A stretch of DNA of 64,000 bases, taken from contig OZ004586.1 in NCBI GenBank assembly GCA_963924555.1, forward strand, positions 1,550,001 to 1,614,000, written 5' to 3'. Under the pieces are notes generated by a model. The model was not told where the DNA came from. It made no database searches and was given only the letters and a program-made list of their open reading frames with translations. Numbering within the stretch: position 1 is the stretch's first letter; each line of letters begins with the position of its first letter. The stretch comes from Crambe crambe. Its lineage: Eukaryota; Porifera; Demospongiae; Poecilosclerida; Crambeidae. Shown here one piece after another: positions 48,220 through 59,313 of this stretch. The translations under genes and the position numbers were made by a program.

Positions 48220-48875
48220 CTGCAAACAAAAGGAGGACCTGCACATGAATAAGATCCATCATGATTTTGCCAAAATGCTTCGACTAAGATTAAAATGATT
48301 GAGCACTTCCCCTCAGAATCCAGGAAGTAGTTAACTACTTAATTAAACTTATTAAACTTTGACTAAAACATGAATAACGTTTGATTTCTACCCTCACTGT
48401 CACACATATATATAGCCTCGTACCAGGCTCGCTTTTTTCGCAGGGCAGTAAAAAAGTGAAGGGCCTGGTATCCATTGCATGAGCATGTGCTTAATTAAAC
48501 ACGTAAAATTTCGTGTATGGTGAATGATATAATCATCAAAATGTACTAGCTTAGCTTTAGCTAGCTAGCTCCAGACTTGATTCACATCTAGTGTGACTAA
48601 ATAGTTTTTGCTATCATAGCTGTTCTGCTATTGGTTAAGTTGACCAACATGGGTAAGCATGGAAATCAATTAGTAATACCCAACCTCGGTCAAAGAATAA
48701 TAGCTGAAAGCATTCATATCTAGAAAATCATATAGCGTAAATCTCATTACTCACATGCACATGATTTAACTATAAAGGTCACACAAATTCAAATTTCCGG
48801 CAAATCAACAAAGGCTTCTATCAGAGAGTGCTACGCAAAATACCACGCTCATTAATAATAATAATCTTCTTCTTG
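48220..48875. other. Region upstream of the ALS2-like exons
   Basis: No exon found on either strand. 48420-48475 has TACCAGGC ... GGGCCTGGTA, a short inverted pair that may be a small mobile fragment. Confidence 0.4.
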
Positions 48876-49149
48876 ACAGCCATAACTCCCAACTGCTTCA
48901 TCCTATTTCTACCATATTATTGAAGCTTTATACCTGACCTAAGGAATGGTATTGTTCAAATTGAAGTAAAGCTCAAGTCCTAACTGTCAATTGCCGTCCG
49001 AGTGCCTTCGTGGACGCTTGACAGCCATAACTCCCGACTGCTTCATCCTATATCTACGATCTTGGTACCATCTTGAAGCTCTACACCTCAGTTAAGGAAT
49101 GGTATTGCTCAAATTGAAGTAAAGCTCAAGTCCTAACTGTCAATTGCCG
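48876..49149. repeat. ~140-bp tandem duplication
   Basis: TTGACAGCCATAACTCCC...CTGCTTCATCCTAT...GTCCTAACTGTCAATTGCCG occurs twice (from about 48876 and 49018). Non-coding. Confidence 0.85.
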
Positions 49150-49369
49150 TTTGCTTTGTAGACAGCACAATTAGTTTATACACTTCATAGATGCTACGTA
49201 GACGTTTCGTAGACAACATTAGAATGCTAGAACGCTTCGTAGACACAGTCAGTTTATACACTGAGAAAAAACTGTCTTGCTGAGTTGCGGTGGGCGTGGT
49301 AAGATTATTTGGTAAAGGGTCGTTCTTGCCATCCTTAGCCATGCCCCTTGAAAAAAGTGTGCAAACAAG

Positions 49370-49772
49370 TGAGAGTAAAAACATTTCTTCTAAATGAAAG
49401 AGTGATGTAGGCTTGAGTACATGACTATAAAAAACAAGGTGCTGGCTATGTACTGCATTTGCTCTGCTAACTGTCACAGAATTGACAAATCCTGCATCGC
49501 TGCATGGACTGCATTTATCACTGTGCTCTGCTAACTGTCATAAAATTGACATAAACTTTATTGGGCTACACCTTGCAGTGATGTAGGGTTTATGTCAATT
49601 TTATGACAGTTAGCAGAGCACAGTGACAAATGCAGTCCATGCAGCAATGTAGGGTTGTCAATTCTGTGACAGTTAGCAGAGTACATAGCCAGCACCTTAT
49701 TTTCGTACTTTTTATAGTCATGTACTCAAGCCTACATCACTCTTTCATTTAGAAGAAATGTTTTTACTCTCA
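49370..49772. repeat. Foldback element, ~185-bp arms
   Basis: Left arm 49370-49556 and right arm 49588-49772 are near-perfect reverse complements (GAGAGTAAAAACATTTCTTC ... ATTGACATAAAC) around a ~31-bp loop. Each arm itself holds two copies of CTCTGCTAACTGTCA. Could fold into a long hairpin if transcribed. Confidence 0.95.
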
Positions 49773-49854
49773 TAGCTATTAGCCATCTCAAATTTCTTAT
49801 CATGTATTCTATATTACACAAATTAGTAGCATATTAATAGACGATTCGTCTCCA

Positions 49855-50131
49855 TGATTACTTCAAGCCATTCCTACTTGGACGTTGAAGGATCACATGG
49901 TGCTCTGACTGGGAGACAAGCAGATTATGTACTCAGAAAGTAATCATACTTCCATGCTAGCTTATGCTAAATATAACTAAAGGGGAGGATGGGAATATTT
50001 ATGAGATTGAAGGAACATTTAGTGAACTGTTGGCATTCTATGAAAATAATCCACTGATCGCAGTAGTAAAATCCATTAGAAAACCTTATAATGATGAACC
50101 GATGTTAAAATGCCATTTCAGTATGACCTAA
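49855..50131 (+). pseudogene. DD-SH2 unit 13: SH2 remnant
   Basis: Chimeric remnant: the first part (CTTCAAGCCATTCCTACTTGGA, GGTGCTCTGACTGGGAGACA) is like units 6/17, while from about 49950 it matches unit 7/15-type 3' ends (AGGATGGGAATATTTATGAGAT ... CATTTCAGTATGACCTAA). Central strands are deleted, including the FLVR-like Arg. Followed by (TTG)n like units 7 and 8. Confidence 0.75.
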
Positions 50132-50491
50132 GTTGTTGTCTTGTTGTTGTTGTTGTTATTGTTATTGTTGTTGTTATTGTTGGTTCACAATACAAAATTA
50201 TGCTCAATAGCCCATGCATAATGAGCCATCAAGGGACTAGTTAAATATACTTAATGGTCTAAATGTAGTTTGGGTGCTCAAAATTAGGGGAAGAAGGAAA
50301 AACACTATCAAAACTACACTTTGACTTATCGAATGGAGCACAATAACAGACAATGCACAGTCAGCAACCCATTGAGACAGGAATGCGTTCTCACGATCCA
50401 TGAATATCATTAGAGACTCAGAGACATAGTAAACAAGTCAATCTTGGTGTATAAGTGAAGCCATACAGTTGTAGTAGATCCGTAAGTACTA
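50132..50491. other. Spacer with (TTG)n, block copy of 22480-22866
   Basis: Starts with TTG triplets (50132-50182), then shares ATTAGGGGAAGAAG, AACTACACTTTGAC and CATGAATATCATTAGAGA with the region upstream of unit 9. Confidence 0.6.
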
Positions 50492-52756
50492 ATGGCTCAT
50501 AGATTTGTAGGTAAGTATGATACATCTCAGTCATCAATATCATTAGAGAATTAGTAAACCAGTCAATGAGTGATGCCATATATAGTTGTAGTATAGATCT
50601 GTAAGTACTAATGGATCATAGATTTGTAGGTAACATCTCAGTCACTATTTGTCAAGCTATATATATTAATATTAGTGAGCAATTTTAAATGATTTCGTAA
50701 TACAGTTTATAGAATGAAAAGCTCTATAATAACCACCTGCCCTGCATGCATGAAGGGGAAGTACCAGAAACTAATAGTATGGCTTAGCTATAATCATTAT
50801 GCTGGTAAAGTTAGCCTCCAAACAGAAACTAATTCTATCTATTGATAAGGTAATGTATTGAATGAAGAGGATCTGGCTGAAATTCTTCACATTTTGGGAA
50901 CTAGTGTGACAAAATGGAGGGAGATAGGCGTGGCACTAGGACTTGGGGAGAATGTACTGAACAGGATAGAGCACGAAAACCGTGATCTTATGAGTTGCTT
51001 GAGAAAAATGGCCTCAGAGTGGCTGAAGAAGAACTACAATACTGAGAGATTTGGTGAGCCTACATGGGGAAAGCTGGTAGCAGCTGTGAGAAGCAGAGCT
51101 GGAGGAAACAACTCAGCATTGGCTCACGAGATTGCAAGAAAACATGGTAACTATATAGACACTTTACACTTTGCTTTCAAATATTTCTTTTTTTCTTGTT
51201 TAAGGGATAGAAATTGGTACGGGGACAACCATAAATGCTCAGTAAGTGTTTTATCATCAGCAAGTAATGGACAATTTTAGCAAAGCCCCATTATATTCTG
51301 AAAAACCCAGGGGGGTAACTAGTAGGGTTCCAAAAACCGGTCAAATAATGCACATCGCTCCAAAATAATGCACATTGCTCTAAATAGCACACATCACTCA
51401 AACTAAAGCTAATTCTAGTCTAAGTCTTTCCTGCATCCCAGGCCAAAGAGGCCTAGAACCTAAGGTGACTGTTAGTAGAATGCTTCTGTGGTATTAAAAT
51501 AAGGTGATGAATCAATATCTGGACCTAAGGTGACTGTTAGTAGAATGCTTCTGTGGTATTAAAATAAGGTGATGAATCAATATCTGTAGAGCCATCAAGT
51601 GGGCATAGCTAGTTTATGGGAAGTGGGCATGGCCAGGCCAAGAATTTTCCACATGATATTTGGAAACCTCTCATGATCATTTTCTAAAAATGTCCCTGGA
51701 AATCCATAAATATAAGCTCCCTCCATGTATTGATTTATACAGCTAGCAAACTACAGATTTAGAACCCAAGGGCCCCCAGGATATGGTGCAGCAAGGGCAC
51801 TCACTAGCCATGCATGTCAGAACCAAAAAAGAAGACTTGTGCTGGACCTTCAGACCTCCATTATATTTCATACTATATAGACACTATTAGGGGCCCAAGG
51901 GTTTCTAAATACCATAGATCCCATTGGTCGAGGTGTTCTATAGCCAGTTTGTGGATAATATTAATGACATTCATGATTGTGGTAAATTCTAAGTTCCAAA
52001 TGCTATTGAAATGAGACCTGTATTGGTTAGATGGGTACAGTTATAGTCCAAATAAAACTATAATGTATGATTGTGTATATATAATAATTATATTACAGAA
52101 AATCCATCTGGTTTTACTGCTGCTGTTATTGCTTTCGCACTGACAGAAGTCACTATGATTATGATTATGAATTTATGTTACCTGATTCATCATTGTGAGA
52201 CATACTTAGAGCTAGCTAATCTAATAAAGTACATGAAGTTTTTGTGGGTTAAATTAGGTTTGCAAAGATTGAAAGTGAATCATATTAGTTTGTGAACCCA
52301 CTCTACAAATGATTATTTTCCTAATATAACCATAGTCGCAGAAGAGTTGACAGTAAATCATCAGCGGCATCTCAGCCTATAACTCCAACCATTCCTGATT
52401 GGAAACTAGAGGATATCAGACACCTCTCTTTTTACCATGGCTTCAAGACCGGTCTAGAGGCACAGTTACTACTCCAACTACATGGTGGACACTGCTTTTT
52501 GATCAGATACAGCGAAAGAAAGAGAGCCTTTGTGATCTCGGTATTGAGAAATAACACTCCAACAGCATCTCATTTCAAATTGAAAGTAACAAAGGAGAAT
52601 GACCGCACTTTGTATGAAGTTCAAGGATCTGAAAAACCTTTTGAGAAAATCAATAAACTGCTGGAATACTTTAAAATTAACTCAATCCCTCCAACAGTGA
52701 TGACTCTAGGAAATTCTTGTGATGATAAACAAAGACCTGTGGAGACTACAGTGTAA
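50492..52756 (+). CDS. DD-SH2 unit 14: Death-SH2 adaptor
   Basis: Exons 50492-50510, 50850-51146, 51205-51241, 52099-52194, 52336-52756 (289 aa). Leader MAHRFVG as in unit 9; a second, tandem leader (50611-50629, MDHRFVG) could replace it in the same phase. Death with KWREIG..LGL, GEPTW, LAHEIARKHG; small exon GIEIGTG; linker FYCCCYCF plus YDYDYEFM; SH2 with FYHGFKTG, CFLIRYS, SHFKL (His at betaD4), LGNSC (Pro to Ser). Gene 14 and its upstream block copy the unit 8-9 junction. Confidence 0.83.
51458..51586. repeat. 65-bp tandem duplication
   Basis: ACCTAAGGTGACTGTTAGTA...ATCAATATCTG occurs twice, nearly identical, in intron 3 of unit 14. Confidence 0.95.
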
Positions 52757-53494
52757 AATTATAACTCGATCTGCATGCCACTGGAATTAATAATTTGTAC
52801 ACAATCTCTTCCTATTATATATAGCTAGCTAGATGGCCCTACCATAACCTTTACTCCACAATTATAAAATTTCTAGCTAGTAGAAACAGACAATTCCCAA
52901 TATCTTTGAACACTTCAATATCTAGATGATGTAATTATGTAAATAAATATAATAATAACAAATCTTAGAAATTGGACCTAACATAGGAGCAGATGCAATA
53001 TTACCCCCCATGAGATCATGAACTAGGTACTAGTAGCAGTGCAACAGTACGGGATACAACATTCGCTAAGTAGAGATGCATCATGCTGGAAAAACATAAA
53101 CTTGCTATAAAATGTACTTGAAACTACCACCTACAATCCTGATGTAGAAATCAAATCAAGCAATTACAATTGGAGCATGCACATACATACATATGCGCCT
53201 GGGGCACTTTGGAGTGTAGACCTAGATAGCTATATAATTATATAGAACAATTTCAATGAGTCATGACCTGAGAGTCTCAAATTCGAGGAATCGGAAGTTC
53301 TTACCAATTTCATCACTGAGTCAGTCAGTATGGTCTGTTCATGTATACTACATTATTATATTATCGGAACAATTTAATAGCTGACAGCATTCACAACTAT
53401 CAAATTACCAATAGCATGAATCTCATTTGATGCACACAGTCATATGACCACATATTATTTCTAGCAAGGTTTCTATAGCAGCGAGCCATAAACC
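52757..53494. other. Spacer between units 14 and 15
   Basis: No exon recognised. The part near 53290-53420 (GACAGCATTCA, ATGAATCTCATT) recurs upstream of unit 18 and the 62793 gene, always shortly before a leader-type exon. Confidence 0.5.
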
Positions 53495-54807
53495 ATGGCT
53501 GCAAGAAATAGTAAGTAAAATTTATTGTAGGCATGTACCAGCTAGCAGCATAACTTTGATTATTTATAATAGGCAACATTAAATTAACCATAGTTTCTGG
53601 CCATGCCCACTTATTGATTTTGGTATATACAACCTTAGAGCTATTTTCATTATAGCTAATTAAAGTCCCCCAAAATTTAACTCCACCTGTACTGATGTAG
53701 GTAATGTATTGAATGAAGAGGATCTGGCAGAAATTGTGCAAACTTTGGGAACTAGTGAGACAAAATGGAGGGAGATAGGTGTGGCACTAGGACTTGGGGA
53801 GAGTGTACTGAACAGGATAGAGCATGAAAATCGTGATCTTATGAGTCGCTTGAGCAAAATGGTCACAGAATGGCTGAAAAAGAACTATAATGTTGAGAGA
53901 TTTGGTGAGCCTACCTGGGAAAAGCTAGTAGCAGCTGTGAGAAGCAAAGTTGGGGGAAATAACTCAGCATTGGCTCAAGAGATAGCAAGAAAACATGGTA
54001 ACTATATAGCTACGTACTTCACACTTCTCTTTCGAATACTTCACTCTATTTTCTTTTTAAGGGCTACATATTGAAGAATTTGGAACAAGGAAGAACACAA
54101 AAATTGAATACACAAGTAAGTAGTGGATGATTTGTTTCACAACAGCTGTATTACACAGCTCGACGTCTAGTTGGTTCTGCTGTTTCAGAAGGACAGCATC
54201 TCCTGACTCAGATATCAATTCGCTTACTAATCTACCTGAGAACAGTCCTACGCCTGAAAGGTCAGTTAGCTAGTTGAAATACAAGCATCGTGGAGTGAGT
54301 GCTTAGCCTCGTACACAGGTACTATTAGGCCTGGGAACAAGTACTATAATCATTTATATCATTAATTACACATGCAGCCCAAAAAAATCATTTGATAAAT
54401 CTGTGAATACTACGCAAGCAATTCCTACTTGGAAGCTCAAAGATCTTAAAAATCTTCCCAGCTACCATGGTGCCATGACAGAAAGCATCGCAGAATTCAA
54501 ACTTGAGCATCAAACTGGTGGAAGTTGCTATTTGATAAGATACAGTGAGAGAAGGAAAATCTTTGTGATTTCAGTCATGACGAGGAATAGGGTTGAAAAC
54601 GGCTCGGATTTCCATGCTAGCTTCACACTGAACATAACTAAAGGGGAGGATGGAAATATTTATGAGATTGAAGGAACTGAAGAGACATTTGGAAACATCA
54701 GTAAAATGTTGGCATTCTATGAAAACAATCCACTGACTGCGAAAGTAAAATCCATTGGAAAACCTTGTAATGATGAACAGATGTTAAAACGCTGCACTAC
54801 AGTATGA
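53495..54807 (+). CDS. DD-SH2 unit 15: Death-SH2 adaptor
   Basis: Exons 53495-53510, 53701-53997, 54062-54119, 54159-54260, 54378-54807 (300 aa). Leader MAARN, a different type from units 4-6. Death with NEEDLAEIV, KWREIG..LGL, GEPTW; small exon GLHIEEFG; donor at 54120 chosen over the upstream GTAAGT at 54115 because only it keeps the linker frame SSWFCCF. SH2: SYHGAMTE, CYLIRYS, ASFTL (Ser at betaD4), IGKPC. Closely related to unit 11, and the two share flanking sequence including the (TTG)n tail. Confidence 0.78.
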
Positions 54808-55010
54808 CTGAATTACTTTATAGTCTTGCTGCTGTTGTTGTTGCTGTTGAGTTGTTGTTGTTGCTATTGTTGTTGTTGCTGTTGTTAATAATGAACATAA
54901 TTATGTTAAAAACACTGTACTTAGTGTACTATAGTGTGACTGAATTGTTGTTGTTATTGTTGTTGTTGTTGTTGTTGTTGTAGCAGTTGTGTTGGTTCAA
55001 AAGTGTATAG
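54808..55010. repeat. (TTG)n tracts after unit 15
   Basis: Two imperfect TTG/CTG runs (about 54825-54885 and 54948-54985) beginning just behind the stop, matching the arrangement after unit 11. Confidence 0.9.
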
Positions 55011-55456
55011 TGTCTAATATTCAAGGGAGCGACTCCATGCGGGTTAATGGCTGGGGATCTCTAATTACCACTTATGGTTGTACTGTGTAGAATAGTAGGC
55101 ACTTTCTAACAAATAGCATCTAGCTGCTTTTTTCTCTGCTTCAGCTTGTATTCTGCATCATGATGTGGTCTTTGATGTCCTTCACTGTAAAACAATAGTG
55201 TGTTGTGCACACCATTAGTGTCCGTATTGGGACAAAGTGTTTATTTATTTATTATTATTATTATTATTTATTTTTTTACAGAATTGAGTTTCCAAAAGGG
55301 GATTGCTTGGAGTAAATTATTATTGTCATGCTAATAACAACAACTAGTATTACATAAAATGAGTCATATGATCTGAACTCCAATCGTGTAGGAATAGCAG
55401 TACATAACTAACTACCATTTTAAATCTTCCACTAGTTCAGAAACCTTACTAGCCAG
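55011..55456. other. Spacer with antisense SH2 fragment
   Basis: 55130-55186 is the - strand SH2 fragment homologous to 39941-40000 (GAAGGACATCAAAGACCA inverted). A (TTA)n run lies at 55236-55262. The whole stretch is colinear with 39838-40110. Confidence 0.65.
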
Positions 55457-56561
55457 ATGGCCAGTTACAATGATTCAGGTATGATATTGATTCTTCATTA
55501 TCTATTGATAAGGTAATGTATTAAATGAAGAGGATCTGGCTGAAATTCTGCACATTTTGGGAACTAGTGTGATAAAATGGAAGGAGATTGGTATGGCACT
55601 AGGACTCAAGGAGAACACACTGAACAGGATAGAGCACGAAAATCGTGATCTCATGAGTCGCTTGAGCAAAATGGTCTCAGAGTGGCTGAAGAAGAACTAT
55701 AATGTTGAGAGATTTGGTGAGCCTACCTGGGAAAAACTGGCAGAAGTTGTGAGAAGCAGAGAAGGGGGAAACAACTCAGCATTGGCTCAGGATATTGCAA
55801 GAAAACATGGTAACTATAACTACCCACTTCACACTTCTTCCTCAAATACTTCTTTTTAGGGATACATCTACATATTGAAGAATTTGGAACAAGGATAAGA
55901 TGACCGGTAGGAATATTTATTTATCATTGGTAAATATTTGTCATTATTATTATACAGCCCTACAACATCGTGTTGGTTTTGCTGTTTCAGAATAACAACA
56001 TCTTCTAACAGTTCACATGCTGAATTACCTAAGAACACTACTACTACTCCTCCTGAAAGGTCAGTTATAGCTAGCTATGTGACCAAATTGTATGGTCTGC
56101 TCCATTCACACATATATAATAGTCTCGGCACATCCATCGACGAATCTCAGCAATTGCTTCAAGCCACTCCTACTTGGAAGCTGAAGGACATCACATATCA
56201 CCCCAGTTACCATGGTGCTATGACTGGGAGACAGGCAGATTATAAACTCAGAAAATGTGGAGGCAATTGCTACCTGTTGAGATACAGTGAAAAACATAAG
56301 GCCTTTGTGCTTTCAGTGTTAACAAGAAATGACAATGAAGACAAAGAAGACTCAGATGAAGCGTTCCTTGCTAACTTCACACTGAAAATAACAAAAGATG
56401 ATGGTAAAAAAATCTATGAAATTGAAGGAAGCGAAGTGCACTTTGAGAATATCTATGAATTGTTGGAGTGTTATAGTACCACTCCACTGAGTCCAACATG
56501 CAATAATAAGTTTCATACATACATCTGTTACCCTAGCTCCAATCTTTCACTGTATAACTGA
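55457..56561 (+). pseudogene. DD-SH2 unit 16: frameshifted copy
   Basis: Exons 55457-55478, 55513-55809, 55860-55906, 55958-56059, 56123-56561. Leader MASYNDSG; Death intact (KWKEIG..LGL, GEPTW). The third exon is 47 nt instead of 46 or 49, and in frame reads a TGA just before its donor, so the standard transcript ends after the Death domain. The linker (SCWFCCF) and most of the SH2 (SYHGAMTG, CYLLRYS, ANFTL) are open in their own frame, but the last beta strand and the IGKPC end are replaced by unrelated residues. Could make a Death-only protein. Confidence 0.75.
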
Positions 56562-57139
56562 ATAGTGGGACAACTTCTACTATAAAGTTATTGAAAATGC
56601 TATCATTTTCCACTGTCACATGCTCCATCCCCATAATTATAACTAATAAAAAAAATTTTCACAGGGAAAAAAAATTTTTTTAAGTGTTTGTGCATGCCTC
56701 ATGCAGTAGACTCTTGTTATAGTCCATTCCATGGTTGCTAAAAACAAACAAAACAAACTTAAAAAAAAAAAAAAAGCAAAGAAAAAAACATGCACTTGTC
56801 GATTCAAACCCACTGTATTCAATTTGTCAAATGTTCAAGCAGATACAAAGCTTGTAGTATACCTCGGATATATCCCAAGAGGTCAGAGTTGTTCAGCACC
56901 AATAACACAAAGATTCTTCTCCAATCGCTGTATCTCAACATTTTTCTTTGCTTCAGTTTGTATTCCGCATTATAACTGGGGTGGTCTTGAGTTTCCAAGA
57001 GGGGATTGCTTGAGTATGTGTTTGCTATATTATTATTGTCATGTTAATAATAATGCAAAATTGCATAAAGAGTCATATGACCTGAACTCCGATTGTGTAG
57101 GAATAGCAGTACCTTCCACTAGTTCAGAAATCTTACTAG
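56562..57139. other. Spacer between units 16 and 17
   Basis: Two poly-A-rich patches (56648-56682, 56758-56790). 56941-56995 holds a weaker antisense SH2 piece (inverted GAATACAAACTGAAGCAAAG). No intact exon. Confidence 0.5.
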
Positions 57140-58446
57140 ATGGCCAGGTATAATGATTCAGGTATGAAGAATTCATATTTTTAAGTCAAGCTAGTATCTT
57201 TATCTATTGATAAGGTAATGTATTGAATGAAGAGGATCTGGCTGAAATTCTACACATTTTGGGAACAAGTGTGACAAAATGGAGGGAGATAGGTGTGGTA
57301 CTAGGACTCGAGGAGAATGTACTGAACAGAATAGAGCACGAAAACCGTGATCTTATGAGTTGCTTGAGAAAAATGGTCTCAGAGTGGCTGAAGAAGAACT
57401 ATAATATTGAGAGATTTGGTGAGCCTACCTGGCTAAAGCTGGCAGCAGCTGTCAGAAGCAGTGTTGGGGGAAGCAACTCGGCACTGGCTCAAGAGATAGC
57501 GAGAAAACATGGTAACAATATAACTACTTCACACTTTTCCCTCACCTTCACTGTTTCCTAAAGGGACACATGAAGAAGTGAAACAAAGGGAGACCATAAA
57601 TGATGATCAGTAAGAATATCGTACAGTGTAAATATGTTTACTGCACACCATCTTGTCCCAATGCACACACTGTTTTGTTTTTAGTGTGTGTATTGGGACA
57701 ATTTAGTGTGCAGTACACACTTTCGTTTTTACAGTGTATTGTCAGTGAGTAGTGGATAAATTTGTATTTCATACCAGTCCTACAACATGTTGTTGGCCCT
57801 TCTGTTTTCTGGAAACAAGATCTTCTATTTCACGTGTTGATTCAAGAACCAAACTACTTCCAAACTGTCATGCTCCTCCTCCTGCTTCTTCTTCTACTTC
57901 TATTCCTACTAGTATAACGACTGAAAGGTCAGTCAGTGGTATGTGAACATTGCATACATCCCAGATAGACTTAGCTGGTGTGAATTGTTTCTATGTCATG
58001 TTTTCTTTATTACACAAATTCGTAGCATATTAAAAGATGATCCATCTCCGCATCTTCAAGCCACTCCTACTTGGAAGCTGAAGGACATCACATATCACCC
58101 CAGTTACCATGGTGCTGTGACTGGGAGACAGGCAGACTATGTACTCAGAAAATGTGGAGGCAACTGCTACCTGTTGAGATATAGTGAAAGAAAAAACGCT
58201 TTTGTGCTTTCAGTGCTAACAAAAAACGATGATGAAGAAGACTCAGATGAAGCTTTCTACGCTAACTTCACACTGAAAATAACAAAGGGTAATGATGATA
58301 CAAATATCTATGAGATTGATGGAACTGAGGAACGCTTTGAGAGTATCTATGAATTGTTAGAATGTTATAGTATAATCCCACTGAGTCCAACAGTAACAAG
58401 CATTGGGAAACCATGCACCAGGAATAATAAACGCATCACAGTTTAA
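57140..58446 (+). CDS. DD-SH2 unit 17: Death-SH2 adaptor
   Basis: Exons 57140-57161, 57215-57511, 57564-57609, 57778-57927, 58026-58446 (311 aa). Leader MARYNDSG; Death with KWREIG..LGL, FGEPTW, LAQEIARKHG; small acidic exon GTHEEV; long linker with CCWPFCF and a Pro/Ser/Thr tail, like unit 6; SH2 with SYHGAVTG, CYLLRYS, an acidic CD loop (DDEEDSDEA), ANFTL, IGKPC. Paralogue of unit 6. Intron 3 contains a hairpin (57621-57735). Confidence 0.83.
57621..57735. repeat. Hairpin (MITE-like) in intron of unit 17
   Basis: ACTGCACACCATCTTGTCCCAA on the left pairs with inverted TTGGGACAATTTAGTGTGCAGT on the right around a short T-rich loop. Shorter TTGGGACA strings occur at 40027 and 55223. Confidence 0.8.
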
Positions 58447-59313
58447 GTTTAGACTTAGTATGTGTGCACATGTGTACATTTATGAGACATTGCTGAGTGT
58501 TGTTTTATTATCCTAAGCATATACAAATATATAATGAATTAGATATACACATCAATTGTGTGTGGTATGTTACGATAATATTATCATAGGAGTTATTGTT
58601 GTTGTTGTTGTTGTAGCAGTTATTGTCTCTGATTACCAACAAAGGAAGTTTCTTGACCACTTTTGGTTGTACTGTACTCACATGTAGAATAGTAGTGAAC
58701 TTTCAAATAACCACTTTGGTCGTACTCACATACACACATTATAGAACCACATTGACTACATACAGTTCAGGCTGTTCCCATGCACCTGGAAGATCAAAAC
58801 TATCAAGGACCACCGTGACTCAGAGCTCATAGACTTGAGGAGGTACATAAGAAATCTTCACTTGCCAACTTCATTATGCCATACGCCCATGTATACTCTA
58901 TTTAATATGATCACTCATGAATCTCATAGTATATGGAACTATAGAACATATGCATAATTATATACAGCTGCATAGAGTATGCTAAATTTGCCAAGTAGAT
59001 ATTATATAGAAGATTCATCAAGAACTGAGGCTTAAGAAATTAGGAATGGTTCTAGGGCTGAGGCAGGACATAATATAACAGGAACACGCTCACCACATGG
59101 TATCACAGTGGGAAATCAGTGTATGATCTGTTCATGTACACTATACATAGTAACCTCATATCCTACATAGCTATACATATACCATGGAAACAATAGCTGA
59201 CAGCATTCATATCTAGAAAAATCACATAGCATGAATTTCATTACTCACATGCACTTATAAGGATCACATGAATTCAAATTGCAAATCAATAGAGGCTTCT
59301 ACAACTATAAACC
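58447..59313. other. Spacer with SH2 and Death stubs (units 17/18)
   Basis: 58591-58615 (TTG)n; 58765-58845 is the start of an SH2 exon (CAGGCTGTTCCC, TGGAAGATCAAA, ATCAAGGACCACCGTGA) with frame damage. 59025-59112 is a Death piece of unit 19 type (GGAATGGTTCTAGGGCTGAGGCAGGACAT, then an in-frame stop, ATGGTATCACAGTGG). Confidence 0.65.
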
